A stretch of DNA of 64,000 bases, from contig CM075347.1 in the NCBI GenBank assembly GCA_037693485.1, forward strand, positions 139,718,501 to 139,782,500. The letters are read 5' to 3'. The translations under genes were made by a program, and so were the position numbers. This document shows positions 57,976 to 64,000 of this stretch, piece by piece; position 1 is the stretch's first letter, and each line of letters opens with the position of its first letter. The notes under the pieces are model-generated. The model had not been told where the DNA came from and made no database searches. It was given only the letters and a program-made list of their open reading frames with translations. The stretch is from Kitagawia praeruptora (taxonomy: Eukaryota > Streptophyta > Magnoliopsida > Apiales > Apiaceae).

Positions 57976-58698
57976 TGTTATGCCTGAATTTGGCATAAGT
58001 CCTAAACAGGCCTAATGGGCTAGAATATCAGTACATCTCACATAATGGGCCTAAGAATGAGGAATGGGTAATTAAAGTTCGCCATCATAAGAGGATTCAT
58101 CATATTATTTTTGTACAGTGGATCGCCAGCGAGCCCTAGTAGGGGGGTCACAGTTCGCGAGGTCTAGTGAGGCCTAGAGGTCCAGCGTGGCCTAGCATGT
58201 TACTACGAAGGCTTATGGTCAGGCCCAGCGAGGTCGCATAAGTAGGTTATCTCCATGCATTGAGGATCGCTTCGCATGGCCAGACCCAGCGAGGTCGCAT
58301 GCGAGGCCATCTAGTCAATTTCGCCAGTGAAGATAATTATAGCATTATGCAAGCTGCGGGTTCCCTTTCATGGGTCATGAACAGAATATATGGGTAGAAA
58401 AATAACCCAAGGAGATGACTAGTGGATTTGGGCCAAGCCGAGCCCATAGAAACCCTAGCCCATCTAGATAACTTCTTCTCTAAGAGAACTACGTATGGCT
58501 TGATCCCTATAAATAGGGTACGTAGGCATCTTGTAAAGGATGAGAAACAGTTCACCACTGAATTTCAATAGACAAGAGCAGCCACAAACAATCACCAATC
58601 ATCTCCCTGTTCTTCGTGTTCATAGCAAAATATCCGTATTTTGCTCCGTGATTCCAGCAAACCTCCAAATATTGTTATACAATTTTCTCCCTACAACA
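57976..58698 (+). mobile_element. Solo LTR, 723 bp, with CTTAC target duplication
   Basis: It begins TGTTATGCCTGAATTTGGC and ends CTCCCTACAACA. CTTAC lies at 57971-57975 and again at 58699-58703. A TATA box (TATAAATA, 58508-58515) is present. No internal element sequence follows, so this is the product of LTR-LTR recombination. The orientation follows the TATA box. Confidence 0.9.
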
Positions 58699-58703
58699 CT
58701 TAC

Positions 58704-59373
58704 AATACTAAACTGTTTTTCCACTTCTTTGAAAAATGATACATCTATTTAGTTCGATCTCCAATAATATTCAAGATACAAACTAAATAGGCTTCAAGAT
58801 ATTGCATTATGCGAATGTAGGTTTTACTCTTGATATTAATCAAAAACTTCGTAAATCTTCAAATATTCTACTCAGGCCTTGCGCTTTCACTTAAAACTAT
58901 TTTTCCAACTCTTTCACCTATTTTCTTCTAATTTCTTCATTTTAAGCATCTTTTGTCCTTTACTATTTCTATGTCAGCTAGACTTGTAAAACACCAGATA
59001 TTCTAATTGATTGAGTAAATATATCTTGTGTAACTACAAGCTTATCACACTCTAGAATATTTTTTCGTACATTTATCATCATAAGTTGAAGTTGCTCACA
59101 TGCCTTATGTTCGTGCTTTAACAATGAATCAATCATTTCTTTTTTCAAATACAGTTTCATCCAAAGATCCTAATTTGGAGTGAACAGATAGACCAAAGAC
59201 TTGAATGAGTTTGTTGTTTCTCTTAGCGAATTACGAGCCTCTAGGTAGCTTTACTTATTTTCTAAAATTTATTTTAATTTTTTAATTGATATTTTAATTA
59301 TTTAAAAAAATTCAAAAATTTAACCTTTAATCAATTGTGTCCTGATCGAGGAATACCTTAGGAAAATTCTAGA
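58704..59373. other. Degraded sequence between the solo LTR and the caulimovirid-like stretch
   Basis: Only short frames, such as 58978-59160 on the minus strand, and none with recognisable content. It may be part of the same old insertion as the next entry. Confidence 0.35.
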
Positions 59374-59547
59374 ATGAGTCTTAAGGAATTACAAGAAGAT
59401 TTCACTAAGATTATTAAGCCACAATTAGAAGAAATTCTATAGTTGTTTAAAAATCAACAGAATGCCGATAATATTGAAGCGACAATAGCAAAGATCATTA
59501 ATGAGATAAAAACTGCTATCCATGAGTGTCCTTGCAATCCAAATTTA
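59374..59547 (+). pseudogene. Short stretch resembling a caulimovirid virion-associated protein
   Basis: A frame from ATG at 59374 is cut by TAG at 59440-59442. It continues through a helical segment and HECPCNPNLF. The Cys-Pro-Cys-Asn signature after a coiled coil reminded me of the small virion-associated protein of Caulimoviridae. No movement, capsid or polymerase domain is recognised nearby. It is clearly inactive, and the match could be chance. Confidence 0.3.
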
Positions 59548-59850
59548 TTTACAAATGTATTACTGTTAAGACATTCACATATTACGTGTATGATTTATAA
59601 ACACATATGACATTGTGGCGTAGTGGCAAGAGCATGCATAAGTTACTTGATTTATTCCCATGAACAACACTTTTTTTAATAAAAATGTGTTGGTGTTTTA
59701 CCTAAGTTTAATTTAGCTCCATAGTTATTTACAAATGTATTACTCTTAAACGACATTCACTTATTATGTGTATGGTTTGAAAACACATGTGACATTGTAG
59801 CGTAGTGGTAAGAGCATGCCTAAGTTATTTGATAAACTCAAGTTCGATTC
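59548..59850 (+). repeat. Two tandem tRNA-like (SINE-type) units of about 178 bp
   Basis: TTTACAAATGTATTACT begins at about 59549 and 59728. The second unit has a good box A (TAGCGTAGTGGTAAGAGC) and box B (AGTTCGATTCC) at tRNA spacing. The first keeps box A (TGGCGTAGTGGCAAGAGC) but has lost box B. Confidence 0.55.
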
Positions 59851-59851
59851 C

Positions 59852-61456
59852 TGTTAGTGGACTTTATGTCCACTAAATACGCCCCATTTCGGCTTAAATT
59901 GACCGCTTGTACCCAAGTGTTAAGTGTCTTTTGATGTGTTTTCATCTAATTTGTGTAGGTTGTATGGTTGATAGCATCTTGGAGTTCAATCGAATAAATG
60001 GTGGTGTATAATTGTTGTTTGAATACGACAAGGTGTTGAAGGAATTTAGAGCAAGAAAGAGCAGCTAAGCAAAAGATGCTGTGGAGAGCAAATTCCAGGA
60101 GCTAGGAAGCGCAGCTGCGCTTGAGCAAGAGCAACAGCGCTTGAGAGAGAAAATTTTCCAGGAGGCGCAAGGCGCAGCGGCGCCCGTGCGCGTCAGAATA
60201 TTTTCAGCATTGTTCCAGAAATTGTTTCGGTCATAACTTGAGTTCTAGACATCGGAATTGGGCGATTCAAAAGCCCACGCGAAGAGGAGAGAAAGCTCTA
60301 CAATTCTAGATAGGGAGTTGGAGGCGCTCTTGCACGTTTTCAGGCGCTCTAGCGCTTGTTGGGGCGTTGTTGCCTCGTGTGGTGCATGCCTGTTGGGTCG
60401 TTTTCTACCGGGTCAAAACTTGTTGGGCCTATTTATTTTTGGGCAGCTATATATATGTTGAAAACCCTAAAAACACATCTATTTAGCGAGTAGCAATCTC
60501 TAGTTTATTTTATCATCAACATTGTAGCCAAGAACAATTTCAAGATACATCTCCAAGCTAGTGACAAGCAAGGAGTAATCTTTGGAATTTTTGTATTCTT
60601 CTACTTTGGGGAGTTATTTTTGAACCTTATTTTCTCTCTTCTTTTAATTATTTGTTGTTCTAGAATTATGTTATCAATTGAACCCATGATGGCAATTAGG
60701 TCAATTATGGGCTAATTCGTTATCATGGGGTTTTAATGGATTTTTCTATGGATTCTAGTAATTGAGTGTTATTTATGCCTTGGTGTGTGATGGATTGAAT
60801 TGATTTCCTAGTATGATTATGCTTATTCGTTATGGGTGAGTCGCGAACACCTGTAATTGTGTGTTTAATCCTGGTGAATGCGAAAGTGGATCTAGGGTTT
60901 AGAACAATTCATGCTAGCATAGGTTTTTGCATGTGAAGAGCATGTATTAATTTGTGGTGCAATTCTAACCGTCTTGCATTGACTATGTGGTTTAATGGAT
61001 GCTTGATTTTTAACCGGTATGTGTTCAATTGCTATAGACATATAGGGACTACACATATTTGGTGACTACTTGACTTCTATCAATTGTGGATGATCAGTAG
61101 GATGGTATATGCACAACGAAAGTTGGTGTGTATCAGTTTAGTGCATCTAATCAGTAATCAACTCTGTCACATACTGGGTTAAGGGGCATAAGATTCTAGA
61201 TGAAGTAGTTAATGAAATTGAAATCTCATGTTTGTTTATTATAAGTAAAAGTTAAGTTATTTTCTCGTGATTTCTATAGTTGGCAATTAATCATTAGTTA
61301 ATTAAAACCAAATCTGTTATTGTCTAAGCAGTGAGTGTAAATCATAAGCTGGTGCATAAGTGAACATAACAAACAATTTGAGTCTCTGTGGGAACGAATC
61401 CTATTTACTCTATATTACTTGTTGACCACGTTCTCTTGCGTGAATAAGTGCGAACA
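59852..61456 (+). mobile_element. 5' LTR of an Athila-type element, about 1.6 kb
   Basis: The right end (...GTGCGAACA) is fixed by the primer site a few bases beyond. The left end is less certain: TGTTAGTGGAC at 59852 or TGTCCACTAA at 59867. A TATA box (CTATATATATG, 60447-60457) followed by AAAACCCTAAAAA is typical of Athila LTRs. Confidence 0.7.
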
Positions 61457-61462
61457 AGTTTT

Positions 61463-61480
61463 TGGCGCCGCTGCCGGGGA
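61463..61480 (+). promoter_or_regulatory. Primer binding site, tRNA-Asp type
   Basis: TGGCGCCGCTGCCGGGGA differs by one base from the usual plant sequence complementary to the 3' end of tRNA-Asp. Confidence 0.85.
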
Positions 61481-61598
61481 CTCGGTTCATTGTTTGTTTA
61501 GTTTATGATCTTGTCATCAATTTGGATTAAATTCACTGACTCAGATGTTTTTCTCACTCATTTACTTTGGGGTTTCTCAGGTACTATCTTGAGCGTGT

Positions 61599-64000
61599 AT
61601 GCTTACTCGATCTCAAGCTCGTAAAGAAAATCTGGAAGAAGAGAAGCACGAAGAGGAATTAGTGGAAGACAGTGAAGAAGAGTTGGAAGTTACTGGAGAA
61701 ATGGCAGATAACAAGGCGCTGAAGGAATATTCTCAGCCCAAGATTGATGATATTCAATCGAGTATTGTGCGGCCGGCTATTGCTGCAAATAATTTTGAGA
61801 TCAAGCCGGGCACGATCCAAATGGTCCAGAACTCAGTCTAGTTTGGGGGTTCATCTGTTGAGGATCCTAACATGCATATCAGGGACTTCATTGAGATCTG
61901 TGACACGTTCAAAACCAACGGAGTTTCTGAGGACGCTATCAAGCTAAGGTTGTTTCCATTCTCTTTGAGAGACAAAGCAAAAAGCTGGTTGCATTCACTT
62001 CCAGCAGGTTCCATCACTACATGGGAAGATCTGGCACAAAAGTTCTTGACTAAATTTTTTCCTATGGCAAAGACTGCTGCCATGAGGAATGCTCTTACAC
62101 AATTTAGTCAGCATTCTGGTGAATCACTGTGTGAAGCTTGGGAAAGGTACAAGGAGATGCTCCGGAAATGTCCTCATCATGGGATGCCAAATTGGATGGT
62201 CATCAATAGCTTCTACAATGGGTTAAGTCATTCTCGAGCAATGCTTGATGCAGCATCTGGAGGAGCTCTGTGGGCCAAAAGCTATGAAGAGGCCTATGAC
62301 TTGATTGAAATGATGGCTGCAAACGAGTATCAGAATCCGACACAGCGTATTCCACAAGGTAAGGTTGCAGGTGTACTTGAAATGGATGCCACAACAGCTA
62401 TAGCAGCTCAGCTACAGGCTCTAATCATGAAAGTGGATTCATTGGCTAAGGTGGGGGTTCAACAAGTCGCCATGGTTTGTGAATTGTGTGCGGGGGCTCA
62501 TGACACTAATCAATGTGCAATTTCTAGTGAGTCGGCACATTTTGTCAGCAATTATCAGAGGCCTTCACAACCTGCTCCTAATACATATCATCCCAACAAT
62601 AGGAATCATCCTAACTTCAGTTGGAGCAACAATCAGAATGCTATGCAACAACCATCTCAGGGTCAGCAGTATAGTGCAAGGCAGTTCAACAATTCGGGTT
62701 ATCAACAACCCTATGCCCAAAGGCCACCATACAATCCACCTGGATTTCATCAACAACAACCAGGAAGTCATGTGCAATCTAATGAGAAGTCAGAAATGGA
62801 AGAATTGCGAATGATGTACAAGAGTCAAGCAGCATCTCTGAAAACTCTTGAAAATCAAATGGGCCAACTGGCCAATGCTCTTTTGAACAGACCTCAAGGG
62901 CAATTACCTAGTGACACGGAAGCTAATCCGGGTAAAAAGGAGGTCAAGGAACAGATTCATGCTGTTACTTTACGTTCTGGAAAGGTTACAGACGATCTGG
63001 GAGTCAAAAAGCAGTTTAACGAAGAACTTGAAAATGCTGTGAACAGTGATTTGGACGCGGGCGCGTCTGAGGGGTCTATCCGGTCTTCTAATTCAGCTCT
63101 TCCGGTCATTCAGAAGGCATCAGGTGAGGAAGAAAAGGAGAAGTCAGCTGGGAAAACAAGTTTAGAAATTACGGAAGCTAGCAAAGAAGTTTATCCGCCT
63201 CCGCCATTCCCTAAAAGGCTTCAGAAACAGAAGTTTGATAAGCAATTTGCAAAGTTCTTGGAAGTGTTCAAAAAATTGCACATAAATCTACCATTTGCTG
63301 AAGCACTTGAACAAATGCCAAGTTATGCCAAGTTCATGAAGGGCATACTTTCGAGGAAATTGAAACTCGAGGATTTAGAGACCGTCGCTTTGACGGAGGA
63401 GTGTAGTGCTGTCTTGCAACAAAAGTTGCCACCTAAGCTGAAGGATCCGGGGAGCTTCACCATACCTTGCACTATTGGCAAACAACTTTTCAGCAAGTGC
63501 TTATGTGATTTGGGAGCTAGCATTAATCTGATGCCGATGTCTGTTTTTAAGCAACTTGGGTTACCTGATCCGAAACCTGTTAATATGACCTTGCAGTTGG
63601 CAGATAGGTCGATCACATATCCTAGGGGTATAGTGGAGGATGTATTGGTGAAGGTGGATAAGCTGATTTTTCCGGTTGATTTTGTTATACTGGACTTTGA
63701 GGAGGATAAGAGGATTCCTATCATCTTGGGAAGGCCATTTCTAGCTACGGGCCGAACTCTGATTGATGTGCAAAAAGGAGAGCTTACCATGAGAGTGCAT
63801 GATCAGAAAGTCACTTTCAATGTGTTCAAGGCGACAAAATATCCGTCAGATTCAGATGAGTGTTTCAAAGTGGACGTTGTTGATAAGAATGTGAAGAAGG
63901 AGATTGAGCAGCTAAAAAAATCAGATCCAGTGGAAAAAGCTTCAAGTGGGATTTCTGGCATTGAGAACGAAGGAAGAAAGGGGCTATTTCAGTTGTTGGA
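61599..64000 (+). pseudogene. gag-pol: Athila gag-protease frame, one premature TAG, runs off the window
   Basis: From ATG at 61599 (MLTRSQARKENLEEEKHEEE) the frame is open to the window end except for TAG at 61839-61841. The gag core follows that stop: EDPNMHIRDFIEICDTFK, LRLFPFSLRDKAKSWLHSLP and WERYKEMLRKCPHHG. A cysteine-histidine finger, CELCAGAHDTNQC, is present, then a Gln/Asn/Pro-rich stretch. The aspartic protease follows, with CDLGASINLMP and IILGRPFLAT. The stop lies where CAG (Gln) is expected, a single C-to-T change. The RT would lie beyond 64000. Confidence 0.85.

Noticed and set aside
59780..59855. A functional tRNA gene
   Set aside because: Box A and box B are present, but no acceptor stem pairs and the unit is a tandem repeat with a decayed sister.

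Overview
The window is AT-rich plant nuclear DNA, almost certainly from a flowering plant and probably a eudicot. The evidence is short GT-AG introns, plant lineages of LTR retrotransposons (Copia, and Ty3/gypsy of Tat, Tekay-like and Athila type), a plant L1 LINE with a zinc-knuckle ORF1, Tourist-type and foldback MITEs, and Helitron-like ends. About nine tenths is transposable-element or repeat DNA. I recognise one host-type gene. All exon joins were made by hand, with no alignment, expression or database support.

Layout. 1-6948: a degraded Copia element on the minus strand (gag, broken pol, tRNA-Met primer site, one complete 1.46-kb LTR), inserted into a Ty3/gypsy Tat element. 6949-16695: the rest of that Tat element on the plus strand. 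It holds pol with two RNase H domains and an integrase, a 47-bp tandem array, two antisense genes (one spliced), a 56-bp hairpin array, a polypurine tract and the 3' LTR. 16696-19374: AT-rich DNA with foldback repeats. 19375-24687: an 11-exon minus-strand gene that reads in frame through a fibrillarin-like methyltransferase domain and then a NOP56-type N-terminal domain. 24776-26822: a dense palindrome cluster, a CCCGAACCCGACCC-rich repeat, a Helitron-like element, a MITE and a tiny poly(A) insertion. 26932-39852: a complete, very young 12.9-kb LTR element with 3,647-bp LTRs and a CTCAT target duplication; it keeps only an integrase tail, so it is non-autonomous. 39853-48759: MITEs, Helitron-like remnants, tandem duplications and a satellite-like 560-bp array. 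48757-54180: a nearly full-length L1-type LINE on the minus strand with a few lesions. 54240-57706: Helitron-like ends and repeats. 57976-58698: a solo LTR with a CTTAC target duplication. 59374-59547: a short stretch resembling a caulimovirid virion-associated protein. 59548-59850: tRNA-like repeats. 59852-64000: the 5' LTR, tRNA-Asp-type primer site and gag-protease of an Athila element running off the right edge.

How it fits together. The strongest candidate for something new is the 19.4-24.7 kb gene. In box C/D snoRNPs the NOP56/58 N-terminal domain is the docking surface for fibrillarin, and here the two appear to be encoded as one chain of about 550 residues. The methyltransferase half has lost the usual S-adenosylmethionine-binding loop and acidic residues, so a scaffold or dominant regulator is more plausible than an active enzyme. 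A second theme is the Tat element, which carries antisense genes with their own TATA boxes and introns between pol and its 3' LTR.
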